Positions 24,459-33,339 of a DNA stretch of 40,721 bases are shown in pieces. The notes under the pieces were generated by a model. It saw nothing but the letters and a program-made list of their open reading frames with translations, had not been told where the DNA came from and ran no database searches. The stretch is from Thermoprotei archaeon (GTDB taxonomy: Archaea; Thermoproteota; Thermoprotei_A; Sulfolobales; Acidilobaceae), in assembly GCA_029335875.2 (NCBI GenBank), contig JARJMZ020000009.1, positions 1-40,721 of the forward strand. Direction: 5' to 3'. The position numbers and the translations under genes were made by a program. The stretch's first letter is position 1; each line of letters begins with the position of its first letter.

Positions 24459-26261
24459 ATGTACGGTTATGCTGGTAGGATCGTTGTTGCTGATGCCGCC
24501 ACTAAATCCTTTAAAGTCCTCGATGTTGACGAGAGCCTAGCCAAAACTTATATAGGTGGAAAGGGCCTCGCTAATAAGATCCTCTACGATTACGGTATAT
24601 GGGGTTATGATGCTTTAGACCCCGGGAATCCCCTCATATTCGCTTCTGGCCCCTTTGGGGGCACTAGGATACCCATGGCTTCTAGGGCTTGGAGTGCCTT
24701 CAGATCCCCGCTCACGGGGATACTTGGGGGCAGCAACCTTGGGGGTAGTTTGGCTGCTGTTATGAAGTATGCTGGCGTTGACGTTCTCATAGTTAGGGGG
24801 GCTAGCAGGGATCCCTTATATATTGTTGTTGAAGATGGTAGCGTAGAGTTTAGGGATGCCTCGCACTTGTGGGGTTTGGACGCTATAAGTGTTGAGGAGG
24901 AGCTCAAGAAGGATCATGGTAGAGATAGTGCTGTCCTAGCTATAGGCCCTGCGGGCGAGAATCTTGTCAGGTTCGCCTCTATAAACCATGATGTTTGGAG
25001 GCAGTTTGGGAGGACTGGAGCCGGGGCTGTTATGGGTAGTAAGAGGGTTAAAGCTATAGTTTTCAAGCCCGCCGGTAGAGATGTGCCATTAGCTGATCCG
25101 GGGAGGCTCTCAGAGTACCTTAAAAGCTTCACGGTAAAGCTCTTGGGCGAGGCTACTACTAAAGCCTTGAGAGATGGGGGGACTCCTAGGATAGTTGAGA
25201 TAGCTAATAGGATGGGCTTCTTCCCGAGCTACTACTGGAGTAAAGTCCAGGTTGAAGGATGGGGGAGGATAGAGTGGTCTAGCATGAAGAAGGATTATTT
25301 CGTCAAGGCTGGGGCCTGCCTATACTGTAGTGTAGCATGCCACAGGCTCGTTGAGAGCAGGAAGTTCAACGTGAGGGTTGACATTGAATATGAGACTATA
25401 TTCGCCCTAGGGGGGCTACCGGGGGTGAGCGACCCAGACTGGCTGATAAAGCTTAACGACCTAGCGGACAGGCTGGGAATGGACACTATAACCCTCGGGA
25501 ACATGATAGGGTTCACGATAGAGCTCTCTAGGAGGGGCATAGTAGATTATAAGATAGACTGGGGGGAGCCGGAGAAGATAGAGAAACTCACAGTAGACAT
25601 AGCGTACAGGAGAGGCCTAGGAGAGATCCTAGCGGAAGGAGTAGCAAGAGCAGCCAAAGCCCTAGGAGCAGAGGAGCTAGCAGTCCACGTTAAAAACCTC
25701 GAGCCAGCAGGCTACGACCCCAGAACTCTAAAAGGAATGGCCCTGGGATACGCCATATCGGGAAGGGGCGCGGACCACCTGGGAACAATGGCTTACGCCA
25801 TAGACATAGCGGGGAGAGCAGGGGGGAGGCTGAGCCTGGCAGAGGAGAAGGTTAAGGCTGTCATAGAATACGAGAACCTCGGAGCACTAATGGACTCCCT
25901 ACTACTCTGCAAGTTTGGAAGATACATATACAACTTCCAGAACATGGCGGAACTCCTAAACATTGTGACAGGGTGGGAGTACACACCAGAGCAAATAGTG
26001 GAAACAGCAGAGAGAATAGTAACACTCACGAGAATGATAAACAATAAGATGGGGGTAGACAGGAGCAAAGACCAGCTACCAAAGAAATTCTACGAGCCCA
26101 TCGAGTTCGAAGGGAAAGAATATAAATTAACAGGGGAAGAAGTGGAGAAAGCCCTAGACGCATACTACGATATTAGGGGGTGGGACAAAAACGGTGTACC
26201 AACGCTTGAGACCGCAGAAAGGCTTAAAATAGAGAAGGTCAAAGCCCCCGACATAATATAG
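24459..26261 (+). CDS. aor: Tungsten-dependent aldehyde:ferredoxin oxidoreductase (AOR family)
   Basis: This is a 600-residue AOR-family protein, the usual length, with the tungstopterin-binding N-terminal domain (GGKGLANKILYDYG, FASGPFGGTRIPMASR and GGSNLGG) and the 4Fe-4S ligands Cys287, Cys290, Cys294 (ACLYCSVAC) and Cys484 (LLLCKFG). The pterin-site segment DPRTLKGMALGYAISGRGADH is intact. Such enzymes oxidise aldehydes to acids and reduce ferredoxin in the cytoplasm, serving amino-acid fermentation in hyperthermophiles; the peptide importer nearby fits this. The paralogue group (AOR, FOR, GAPOR, GOR, WOR) cannot be fixed by eye. ATG 24459 lies about 35 nt after the TATA-like element, with no clear ribosome site, so a short leader or leaderless transcript is likely. 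Confidence 0.93.
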   Translation: MYGYAGRIVVADAATKSFKVLDVDESLAKTYIGGKGLANKILYDYGIWGYDALDPGNPLIFASGPFGGTRIPMASRAWSAFRSPLTGILGGSNLGGSLAAVMKYAGVDVLIVRGASRDPLYIVVEDGSVEFRDASHLWGLDAISVEEELKKDHGRDSAVLAIGPAGENLVRFASINHDVWRQFGRTGAGAVMGSKRVKAIVFKPAGRDVPLADPGRLSEYLKSFTVKLLGEATTKALRDGGTPRIVEIANRMGFFPSYYWSKVQVEGWGRIEWSSMKKDYFVKAGACLYCSVACHRLVESRKFNVRVDIEYETIFALGGLPGVSDPDWLIKLNDLADRLGMDTITLGNMIGFTIELSRRGIVDYKIDWGEPEKIEKLTVDIAYRRGLGEILAEGVARAAKALGAEELAVHVKNLEPAGYDPRTLKGMALGYAISGRGADHLGTMAYAIDIAGRAGGRLSLAEEKVKAVIEYENLGALMDSLLLCKFGRYIYNFQNMAELLNIVTGWEYTPEQIVETAERIVTLTRMINNKMGVDRSKDQLPKKFYEPIEFEGKEYKLTGEEVEKALDAYYDIRGWDKNGVPTLETAERLKIEKVKAPDII

Positions 26262-26319
26262 GTAGACGGCAATAACTAATTTTAGGAAGAACTGCTTCAT
26301 CAACAGCCACACGGGTTAA

Positions 26320-26338
26320 ATCAAATGTTCCATTTGAT
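26320..26338. promoter_or_regulatory. Perfect palindrome between AOR and DUF996 copy 4
   Basis: ATCAAATG and CATTTGAT form an 8-bp perfect inverted repeat around TTC, about 60 nt before the DUF996 start and just before its TATA-like ACTTTATAGG (near 26361-26370). It may be an operator or a weak hairpin ending the AOR transcript. Confidence 0.3.
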
Positions 26339-26398
26339 GAAATCTCTAGGGTCAGCCTTAACTTTATAGGCTTTTTGCTTTTAATTAAGGTGTGAATA

Positions 26399-27022
26399 GT
26401 GTCCACCGATTTCGAGAAAGCTAGAACCCTAGGGATTATTGGAACCGCTATTATTATTTTTGGCGTTCTAATTAGTGCTTTTGCTTTAGTGTTTCTCGCA
26501 TCAATTGTAGAGCTAGCTGTGAGTATGCTATTATTTATTCTCACTGCTATACTTAGCATTTTAGGTTGGGTTCTTGTCGTCATATCGCTATATATATTCT
26601 CAAGATTTTATGGCGAGGACAGAATATTCAGGAACGCTATTTACTTCTTCATCTCCTATATAATTGCAGGTGTGGCTGGCGCAATTTCTAGTTTAACCGT
26701 TCTTCCAGCCATATTTCATCCAGAAGGTTTTGCCGGAATCCTAATAGTGTCTCTGCTCGTCGGAGTGCTTTTTGGAATAATAGCTTTCTTCTTCATGTAT
26801 AGGTCGTTGAGCCTCTTAGCGGGAAAATCTGAGGAAGGGTTGTTCAGAGTAGCTGGCTTACTACTGTTAGTAGGTCAGATAACGAGCATAATAATTATAG
26901 TGAATCTCATATTATTTGTAGGCTTAATAGTTCTAGTGGTAGCGTTTGCCTCAGTTAAGCTCCTTCAACCCATGAGACCCGAAGAGGCTGCAGTTACTCC
27001 AGCGAGCCCCAGCTCACAGTAG
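26399..27022 (+). CDS. DUF996 integral membrane protein (copy 4)
   Basis: This is a 207-residue DUF996 protein with six hydrophobic spans. Family landmarks: STDFEKARTLGIIGTAIIIFG at the start, LGWVLVVISLYIFSRFYGED then RIFRNAIYFFISYIIAG, then FFMYRSLSLLAGKSEEGLFRVAG and a last span with VVAFASVKLLQP. GTG 26399 follows AGGTG by six bases. It is transcribed in the direction of the AOR, 137 nt behind it, but with its own TATA-like element. A second, dead copy follows 90 nt downstream. This is one of the best-preserved copies in the window. Function unknown. Confidence 0.83.
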   Translation: MSTDFEKARTLGIIGTAIIIFGVLISAFALVFLASIVELAVSMLLFILTAILSILGWVLVVISLYIFSRFYGEDRIFRNAIYFFISYIIAGVAGAISSLTVLPAIFHPEGFAGILIVSLLVGVLFGIIAFFFMYRSLSLLAGKSEEGLFRVAGLLLLVGQITSIIIIVNLILFVGLIVLVVAFASVKLLQPMRPEEAAVTPASPSSQ

Positions 27023-27112
27023 TGTTTCAAACTTTTCCCCTTAAAACTTTATATCTTAAGTCTTTTCACTTATGTCATGGCGATTCATGTAAATTTTTAG
27101 CTTTCCTCGAGG

Positions 27113-27556
27113 GTTTACGGCGGTTACGGGATGTTCAAGAACGCCCTTCACCCTCATAAGTGACCGCCCCCATAGCCGGCATTACTCTCTCGGTTTCCAT
27201 AGTCTACCCTATCATAGTCTTCATTACTAAAGCCTTGATGCAGACTGGAGTAGGAGGTGTTAGGATATTCTCTTCGGGGGCTATAGGAGGTGCTATTATA
27301 GAGGTATGCGCGCTTGTCTGAGTGATATTTCTCGTTCTAGCCGGACACCTCATATATAAGTCTTTGAGTCTCTTAGCTGAGATATCGAGAGGGCGGTTAT
27401 TTAAGGCGGCCAGCATATTAACGTTCATATAATATCGAGCACTTCCTATGGCTTGTGAGCATAGTAGTCCTAGCGGCAGCATTCCATAATGTTAAACCCC
27501 CCGCTCACAGTAACAGCCCTACTCGGGAGAAGGTTGCAAGCCCCTCTTCCCTATGA
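27113..27556 (+). pseudogene. DUF996 membrane protein fossil (copy 5)
   Basis: Pieces of DUF996 sequence lie in several frames: VYGGYGMFKNALHP (compare FYGEDRIFRNAIY), then HLIYKSLSLLAEISRGRLFKAA in a second frame, then VSIVVLAAAFHNVKPPAHSN in a third, ending with a Ser/Pro tail and TGA at 27556. The first third of the gene is missing. Several stops and frameshifts make it a clear fossil, probably a tandem duplicate of the intact gene just before it, since the tails are similar (PASPSS versus ASPSS). Confidence 0.72.
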
Positions 27557-27673
27557 GGTTTACTCGGCTTTCGAAGTTCATGCTAGCTTAAGTTGCTGGG
27601 AGGAAAAGTTCAGGGGGTCTAGCGGGCTGTTATAGGTTTCCGTGCGAAAGCCTCGAAGATAATTATTGAGCTC

Positions 27674-28639
27674 TCATATTTTGAGGCATGCTGCTTTCCT
27701 ATTGGCGCTTACGGGTTTTAATGGGGGTTCTTGGGTCCAGCATTCTTTGGTGGCTATGGGGCATCTTGTTACGAATTTGCAGCCTTTGGGCGGGTCTATG
27801 GGGCTTGGGGGCTCTCCTCTTGCTTTGAATTTTTCGTCGACGTATGCTCCTACTAGTTTAGCTGATGGTGATGATGTTAGGAGCATTTTTGTGTATGGGT
27901 GTAGGGGGTCTTTGAATACCTCTTCTACGGGGCCTTCCTCCACTATTTTGCCCGTGTACATTATGGCTATTCTATCGGCTACCGCCCATACTAGGCCCAT
28001 GTCGTGTGTTATGAATATCATTGTGAGTTTATACATTTCCTTCAGGTCCATTAGTAGGTTTAGTATGTGCGCTCTCACGGACACGTCTACGGATGATACT
28101 ATCTCGTCGGCTACCAGTATTTCAGGCTCTACTGCTAGGGCTCTCGCTATGGCTATCCTCTGCTTCTCTCCTCCCGAGAGCTCTCCCGGGTATTTTACCA
28201 GGTGATCCTCGCTTAAACCCATTACTTTGAGTAGCTTCACTATTTCCTCTAGTAGGTGGGAGTTACCCAGTTTCGGGTTCCTCGCTTTTATAGCCTCGCT
28301 TAACGTGTCGAAAACTGTGAGCCTAGGGTTAAGGCTGCTGTCCGGGTTTTGGAAGACCGCCTGAATCTTGTGCCTCACATCTCTCCTACCCAGTATCCTG
28401 AAGAGGTCTTCACCCCTATAGAGCACTTTACCCCCGTCTGGCTCCAAAAGCCCCGCCACTATCTTACCTAGGGTGCTCTTGCCGGAGCCGCTCTCGCCCA
28501 CGAGAGCTAGGACTTCGCCCCCGTAAACGTCGAGGCTCACACCGTCAACAGCCCTAGCGTACTTCCTCCCAAAGCCTAGGATGCCGGCCCCCGCCGGGAA
28601 GTATTTCCTGACATCTATGAGTCTCACTACGGCCTCCAA
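27674..28639 (-). CDS. dppF: Peptide-type ABC importer, ATPase (DppF/OppF-like)
   Basis: This is the 321-residue second ATPase of the importer. Walker A is GESGSGKST at 48-56, signature LSGGEKQ at 154-160, Walker B ILVADE (Asp178-Glu179), H-loop THD in FITHDMGLVW, and the C-terminal oligopeptide-ABC extension CKFVTRCPIATKECW, which by family can bind Fe-S. Unusually, the segment after Walker B reads IVSSVD where DppF proteins have PVSALD. Start: TTG 28639 behind GAGGGGTG, three nt after the stop of dppD; a GTG at 28627 behind GGAGG is equally possible. It is the last gene of the five-gene operon. Cytoplasmic face of the membrane complex. Confidence 0.9.
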   Translation of the reverse strand: MEAVVRLIDVRKYFPAGAGILGFGRKYARAVDGVSLDVYGGEVLALVGESGSGKSTLGKIVAGLLEPDGGKVLYRGEDLFRILGRRDVRHKIQAVFQNPDSSLNPRLTVFDTLSEAIKARNPKLGNSHLLEEIVKLLKVMGLSEDHLVKYPGELSGGEKQRIAIARALAVEPEILVADEIVSSVDVSVRAHILNLLMDLKEMYKLTMIFITHDMGLVWAVADRIAIMYTGKIVEEGPVEEVFKDPLHPYTKMLLTSSPSAKLVGAYVDEKFKARGEPPSPIDPPKGCKFVTRCPIATKECWTQEPPLKPVSANRKAACLKI

Positions 28640-28642
28640 CGC

Positions 28643-29599
28643 TCACCCCTCATATAAGAGGCACGACACTGTTCTCCCGTTAACTTTAACCGTTCTAGGC
28701 TCGACACGGCTACACTCGGGCATGGCCATGGGGCAGCGTGGGTGGAACCTGCACCCTTTCGGCGGGTCTATGAGGCTCGGGATCGAGCCGGGGATCGAGG
28801 CTAGCTTCTGTTTTCTTTCAGGTTTTAGAACGCTCAATAACCCTCTGGTGTATGGGTGTAGGGGGTTATCCCTTATTTCGCTGCTTCTGCCGAGCTCGGC
28901 CATCTTCCCAGCGTACATTATCATTATCCTGTCGGCTATTTCGAGGAGCAGGGCTAGATCGTGTGTTATGAATATTATCGAGGATCCAGTCTCGCTTTTA
29001 AGCTCTTTTAGGAGCTCCACGATCTCAGCCTGGATGGTCACATCTAGGGCTGACGTGGGCTCATCAGCTATTATGAGGTCTGGTTTTTCAGCTATAGCCA
29101 TTGATATTAGCACCCTCTGCTTCATGCCCCCACTCATTTGGTGGGGGTAGCTGTGCACCCTCCTCTCAGGGTCGGCCATCTTAACCTTCCTATAGAGGTC
29201 TTTAACGAGCTCCACGTATCTTGAGGCCCTCCCACCTCTATGAGCCTCGTAAACCTCAGCCACCTGGAAGCCTGAGGTGTAGACGGGGTTTAGGTATGTG
29301 CCTGGATCCTGGAATATCACCGCTATCCTCCTGCCCCTAAGCTTCCTCCACTCACCCTCGCCGAGCTTCGTGAGGTCTAGGCCGTCGAATATTATCCTGC
29401 CAGACTCTATGACCGCCGGGGGCCTTAGGAGGCCTGCTAGCGCCATGGCCAGAGTGCTCTTGCCAGAGCCGCTCTCCCCAGCTATGCCTAGAACCTCCCC
29501 CCTCTCAAGGCTGAAGGACACTTCGTCCACAGCCCTCACAACGCCCTGAGGCAGGCGGTAGTAGACTTTCAAGGCTTCCACTTTCAACAGCTCGCTCAT
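28643..29599 (-). CDS. dppD: Peptide-type ABC importer, ATPase (DppD/OppD-like)
   Basis: This is a 318-residue ATPase with Walker A GESGSGKST (41-49), signature MSGGMKQ (155-161), Walker [13 protein letters not shown] (Asp179-Glu180), H-loop in FITHDLALLLEIADR, and the C-terminal cysteine segment GCRFHPRCPMAMPEC. All nucleotide-binding motifs are canonical. The start ATG 29599 lies nine bases after AGGAGGT and four nt past the stop of dppC. With DppF it powers uptake of peptides or related solutes. The order permease, permease, ATPase, ATPase is the standard Opp/Dpp order. Confidence 0.93.
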   Translation of the reverse strand: MSELLKVEALKVYYRLPQGVVRAVDEVSFSLERGEVLGIAGESGSGKSTLAMALAGLLRPPAVIESGRIIFDGLDLTKLGEGEWRKLRGRRIAVIFQDPGTYLNPVYTSGFQVAEVYEAHRGGRASRYVELVKDLYRKVKMADPERRVHSYPHQMSGGMKQRVLISMAIAEKPDLIIADEPTSALDVTIQAEIVELLKELKSETGSSIIFITHDLALLLEIADRIMIMYAGKMAELGRSSEIRDNPLHPYTRGLLSVLKPERKQKLASIPGSIPSLIDPPKGCRFHPRCPMAMPECSRVEPRTVKVNGRTVSCLLYEG

Positions 29600-29602
29600 C
29601 CC

Positions 29603-30496
29603 TCAAAACCTCCTAAGCATAGCCCTAGCCCTAGGGTCTAGGGCGTCCCTAAGCCCGTCACCTAAGACGTTGAAGGCTATTATCGTTACGGATATGAAGA
29701 GCCCCGGGAACACTACTATATGGGGGGCGCTGAAGAGGTAGACTTTACCCGTCCCTATCATAGAGCCCCACTCGGGGGTTGGCGGGGGCACCCCTAAACC
29801 TAGGAAGCCCAGAGCTGAAGCTATGAGTATAGCTAGCCCCATGTGATACGTGGCTTGAACAATGACAGGGGACATGACGTTAGGTAGAACGTGCCTTAAC
29901 ATTATCCTCCAAGAGCTTAAACCCAATAGTTTAGCGGCTGCAACATAATCCTCAACAACCACCTGTAGCACGGCGGCCCTAACAAGCCTAACATACACGG
30001 GCATGGAGCTTACAGCTATGGCTAGAATGAGGCTCGAAACCCCGGGGCCTTTAAAAGCTACTAGAGCTATAGCTAGGAGTATTGTGGGGAACGCTAGGAG
30101 AACATCGTTAACCCTCTGTATTAAGCTATCCCATAAGCCCCCCTTATACCCTGATATTAAGCCCAGCAGCGTCCCCAGAGAGGCGCCTATAACTATTGAA
30201 ACCACTGAAATCCCCACAGTATACTTAGCCCCCACCAGGAGCCTACTCAATATGTCCCTGCCGAGCTCGTCAGTGCCTAGAACGTGCTCTCCTGAGGGGG
30301 GCTGTCTAGCCCTAGCCAGGTTGAAGTCATAGGGGTCGTGGGGGGCTATACGTGATCCTATGGGGGTTAGTATGATAACGATAGCTACTATGCAGAGGGC
30401 TGCTAGGGCGACCTTATTAGCTTTGAAAGCCTCCCATACTTCTAGCAGCCTTTTCCTCTTAGCCTCCTTTATCCTCTTTGTCAAGCGGCTTTCCAT
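29603..30496 (-). CDS. dppC: Peptide-type ABC importer, permease (DppC/OppC-like)
   Basis: This is a 297-residue permease with a charged N-terminus (KRIKEAKRKRLLEVWEAFKANK) followed by six hydrophobic spans. The binding-protein-dependent transport motif is visible as DYVAAAKLLGLSSWRIMLRHVLPN, i.e. EAA---G-x9-I-x-LP, and the conserved FGTDELGRDILSRL element appears as LGTDELGRDILSRLLVGAKY. The gene overlaps dppB by 16 nt, indicating coupling. Inner membrane; function by family: forms the translocation path with DppB. Confidence 0.93.
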   Translation of the reverse strand: MESRLTKRIKEAKRKRLLEVWEAFKANKVALAALCIVAIVIILTPIGSRIAPHDPYDFNLARARQPPSGEHVLGTDELGRDILSRLLVGAKYTVGISVVSIVIGASLGTLLGLISGYKGGLWDSLIQRVNDVLLAFPTILLAIALVAFKGPGVSSLILAIAVSSMPVYVRLVRAAVLQVVVEDYVAAAKLLGLSSWRIMLRHVLPNVMSPVIVQATYHMGLAILIASALGFLGLGVPPPTPEWGSMIGTGKVYLFSAPHIVVFPGLFISVTIIAFNVLGDGLRDALDPRARAMLRRF

Positions 30497-31422
30497 AGTA
30501 TCTCCCTCACTCTAGGGTCTACTAGGGCGTAGAGTATGTCTGTAACAATGTTTATCAATATGAAGGCTCCCACAGTGAACATTATGACGCCCTGGGCTAG
30601 GGGGTAGTCCCTGAAGAAGAGGGAGTCTATGAGCAGGGAGCCTATGCCAGGCCATGCGAAAACAGTTTCAGTCACAACAGCCCCGCCAAGGAGGGCGCCC
30701 AGCTGCACGCTAGCCACTGTTAATATCGGTATTAAAGAGTTTCTCAGCACGTGCCTCACGAGTATCTTGTTGAAGCTTAAACCTTTAGCTCGAGCTGTCA
30801 CAACATGGTTTGAGCTTAGGGACTCCATAACCGCAGCCCTCGTTATCCTAGCCAGGTTACCTACGAGGAAGAAGGCTAGGGTTGCCGAGGGGAGTATAAT
30901 GTGTTTCGGGCTTTCAGCCCCGCTCGAAGGTAGGAGTCTAAGTTCAACCGAGAAAATGAATATGAGCATGAGGCCAGTCCAGAAAACCGGGAGGGAGGCC
31001 CCAACAACTGCTAGAACTGAAACCAGCTGGGAAACTAGAGATCTCGGTTTAAGGGCTGCAAGCACTCCTAAAGGTACTGCAACGCTAACAGCCAGAGCTT
31101 CAGCCACAAAAGCTAAAGCTAGAGTGTACGGCAGCCTTGCCAGTATCTCTTCGAGGACCGGCGTACCATACTTTATAGAAGTCCCGAGGTCGCCTCTAAG
31201 GAGGGATGCCATGTAAGTTATAAACTGCTCGTAAAGTGGCCTGTCGAGGCCGAGGTGAGCTCTAATCCTCTGAATATCCTCTTCCAGAGCCTCAGGCCCC
31301 GCTATTAGCCTTGCAGGGTCGCCGGGAAGAAGCCTCACGAATAAAAATATTAGGAGGAAGGCACCCAAAAAAGTTATGAAACCCTGGGCCAGCCTGTAAA
31401 CAGTGTAGTTTAACAGGCTCAA
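30481..31422 (-). CDS. dppB: Peptide-type ABC importer, permease (DppB/OppB-like)
   Basis: This is a 313-residue permease with about six spans. It begins with the family's YTVYRLAQGFITFLGAFLLIFLFVRLLPGDP, has the loop LGLDRPLYEQFITYMASLLRGDLGTSI, and the transport motif HVVTARAKGLSFNKILVRHVLRNSLIP before the last spans, ending with YALVDPRVRE. The TTG start at 31422 lies 12 nt past the stop of the binding-protein gene, with AAAGGAAG as ribosome site. Canonical in all visible features. Confidence 0.92.
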   Translation of the reverse strand: MSLLNYTVYRLAQGFITFLGAFLLIFLFVRLLPGDPARLIAGPEALEEDIQRIRAHLGLDRPLYEQFITYMASLLRGDLGTSIKYGTPVLEEILARLPYTLALAFVAEALAVSVAVPLGVLAALKPRSLVSQLVSVLAVVGASLPVFWTGLMLIFIFSVELRLLPSSGAESPKHIILPSATLAFFLVGNLARITRAAVMESLSSNHVVTARAKGLSFNKILVRHVLRNSLIPILTVASVQLGALLGGAVVTETVFAWPGIGSLLIDSLFFRDYPLAQGVIMFTVGAFILINIVTDILYALVDPRVREILWKAA

Positions 31423-31434
31423 CTCTCGCTTCCT

Positions 31435-33081
31435 TTAATCAAAGTAGGCCTTGTGGAAGAATATTTGCTCACCGTCTATGTAAACCATGAAGCCTTTAAG
31501 GTTCGCCGCGGACCCGTAGAACCATTTCTGGACGTAGAGGAATATCCAGGGGGCATCCTGCCATATGATCTCTATAGCCCTCCTATAGAGCTCCCTCCTC
31601 TTAGCCTCGTCAACCTCCCTGGCAGCCTGCTCTAGTAAAGAGTCAACCTCCGGGTTGGAGTAGTGGGCTGCTGCTAAGCCTTTAGGCGGAGCTTGTTTTG
31701 AGTGGAATTGCCCGTGTAGAGTGAAGTGAGCGTCGGCAACTAGCGGGCCCCACCCTAATAGGACCATATCATAAGTCTTCTCCTCTAGAGGTTTAGTTAC
31801 TTCCTTTACAAAGCTGGGCCAGTCCATAGTCCTAAGCTCCACTTGAACCCCTATCTTTGACAGGTATGCTTGCACAGCCTCGGCCACCTGCTTGTCCTGG
31901 AGATATCTGCCGGTTGGATGTAGTAGGACGACCTTGAAGCCTTGCGGGTACCCGGCTTCAGCTAACAGTTTCCTAGCTTTTTCAACGTTGTAATCGTATG
32001 GCGTCATTCTAGCGTAGCCGAAGAAGTGGGACGGTAGGGGCGCGTTAGTGTCTACTCCTAAGCCGTAGAGCACATAGTCTATTATGGCCTGCTTGTCTAC
32101 CGCATAGTTTAGGGCTTGCCTCACTTTAGGGTCTGCGAGCGGGCCCTTAGGCAGTATGGCTATGAATATTATCCTGTTGCTCAGGGGTGTTACAGCCTGG
32201 AACCCTGCAGTCTTAACCCTATCTATATCGGTGGGCGGGAGGTTGTAGGCGAAGTCTACATCCTTAGCTAGGAGGGCTGCCACCCTCGTCGTAGCGTCGG
32301 GTATTATGAGCCATTCTATCCTCTTAATATAAGGCTTCTCGCCCCAATAACCCTCATTAGCCTCTAAAACAACCTTCTTACCCTTCTCCCAGGAAACAAA
32401 CTTGTAAGGTCCTGTTCCGATAGCCTCAGTTATGGTCTGGTTGCCGAATTTCTCGATGACCTTAGGGCTCGCTATTAGCAGGTATGACGCTATAGCCCTG
32501 AGAGCTGGAGCGTAAGGCTCCTTAAAGTATATCTTGACAGTATACTTGTCTACAACCTCAGCACCCTTTATGGGAAGTTGACCCCTAAGCGGAACTCTAA
32601 CAGTGGGGTCCGTCCATCTATCCACGTTAGCCTTGACAGCGTAAGCGTCAAACTCAGCCCCATCATGGAACTTAACCCCCTTCCTCAGATAGAAGGTGTA
32701 CGTTAAACCATCAGGGGAAATCTCCCACCTCTCAGCAAGCCAGGGTATCACGTTACCCTTCTCATCATACCATACCAGAGTTTCATACACGTGCCTCACA
32801 ACATTGAAGACAACAGTAGTCGTCTGGCCGTGTGGATCTATAGTATCCAGGTCTATCCCTATAGCGACCCTAAGCACATCCTTCTTGGACACTATGGGGG
32901 TAACAGGTGTTGGGGTTGGAGTAGGGGTGATAGGTGTTTGGGGAGTCGTAGGGGTAGTTACCGGCGTTGGAGTGATCACTGGGGCCGGAGCTCCAGGTTT
33001 CAGAACGAGATAAAAACCTAGAACAACTATCAGTACCAGGATGACAGCAGCAATAATCATAGACCTAGATATGGCCCTCAC
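31435..33081 (-). CDS. Extracytoplasmic peptide/solute-binding protein of the ABC importer (family 5)
   Basis: This is a roughly 548-residue family 5 extracellular solute-binding protein. It begins with a positively charged stretch and one membrane anchor (SMIIAAVILVLIVVLGFYLV), followed by a Pro/Thr linker of about 40 residues rich in TPTP repeats, as in archaeal anchored binding proteins, then the family 5 domain with LAERWEISPDGLTYTFYLRK, then GVKFHDGAEF, GTGPYKFVSWE and PKVRQALNYAVDK. The start is put at the GTG at 33081 because GAGGGTG lies six bases before it; a GTG at 33090 lies inside that site. First gene of the importer operon, behind a TATA-like AAATTTTTAAG. Substrate (peptide, or another family 5 solute) is unknown. 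Confidence 0.92.
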   Translation of the reverse strand: MRAISRSMIIAAVILVLIVVLGFYLVLKPGAPAPVITPTPVTTPTTPQTPITPTPTPTPVTPIVSKKDVLRVAIGIDLDTIDPHGQTTTVVFNVVRHVYETLVWYDEKGNVIPWLAERWEISPDGLTYTFYLRKGVKFHDGAEFDAYAVKANVDRWTDPTVRVPLRGQLPIKGAEVVDKYTVKIYFKEPYAPALRAIASYLLIASPKVIEKFGNQTITEAIGTGPYKFVSWEKGKKVVLEANEGYWGEKPYIKRIEWLIIPDATTRVAALLAKDVDFAYNLPPTDIDRVKTAGFQAVTPLSNRIIFIAILPKGPLADPKVRQALNYAVDKQAIIDYVLYGLGVDTNAPLPSHFFGYARMTPYDYNVEKARKLLAEAGYPQGFKVVLLHPTGRYLQDKQVAEAVQAYLSKIGVQVELRTMDWPSFVKEVTKPLEEKTYDMVLLGWGPLVADAHFTLHGQFHSKQAPPKGLAAAHYSNPEVDSLLEQAAREVDEAKRRELYRRAIEIIWQDAPWIFLYVQKWFYGSAANLKGFMVYIDGEQIFFHKAYFD

Positions 33082-33121
33082 CGATATCACCCTCTTCTCG
33101 ACTCAAAGCCTTATAATTAGA

Positions 33122-33140
33122 GAAAGCTTAAAAATTTAAA
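33122..33140 (-). promoter_or_regulatory. TATA region of the peptide importer operon
   Basis: On the minus strand TTTAAATTTTTAAGCTTT lies 45 to 60 nt before the operon's start codon, placing transcription start near 33100 and leaving room for the GAGGGTG ribosome site. Confidence 0.45.
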
Positions 33141-33339
33141 CATATATTTTTTAATTATTTCCATCATAAAATCCTAGCTAAAAGATCGTAGAGCGGGAAA
33201 GCCTAAATAGAGGTCCTCGTGGGAAACTTCATTAACATTTACTAGAATAGTCTTAGGGGCTTCTAATGTTTGCATCGGGAACGATCACGGTAAACGCTTA
33301 TTAACTAGCTTTTACCTTTCCCGCTTGGGGCGTTAGTTT

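Noticed and set aside
27666..29150. Two plus-strand frames opposite the importer ATPases
   Set aside because: They are shadows of genes with complete Walker and signature motifs.
30629..31216. 195-codon plus-strand frame opposite the permease gene
   Set aside because: It is the antisense shadow of the canonical permease; the Ser/Arg/Thr-rich product has no domain.
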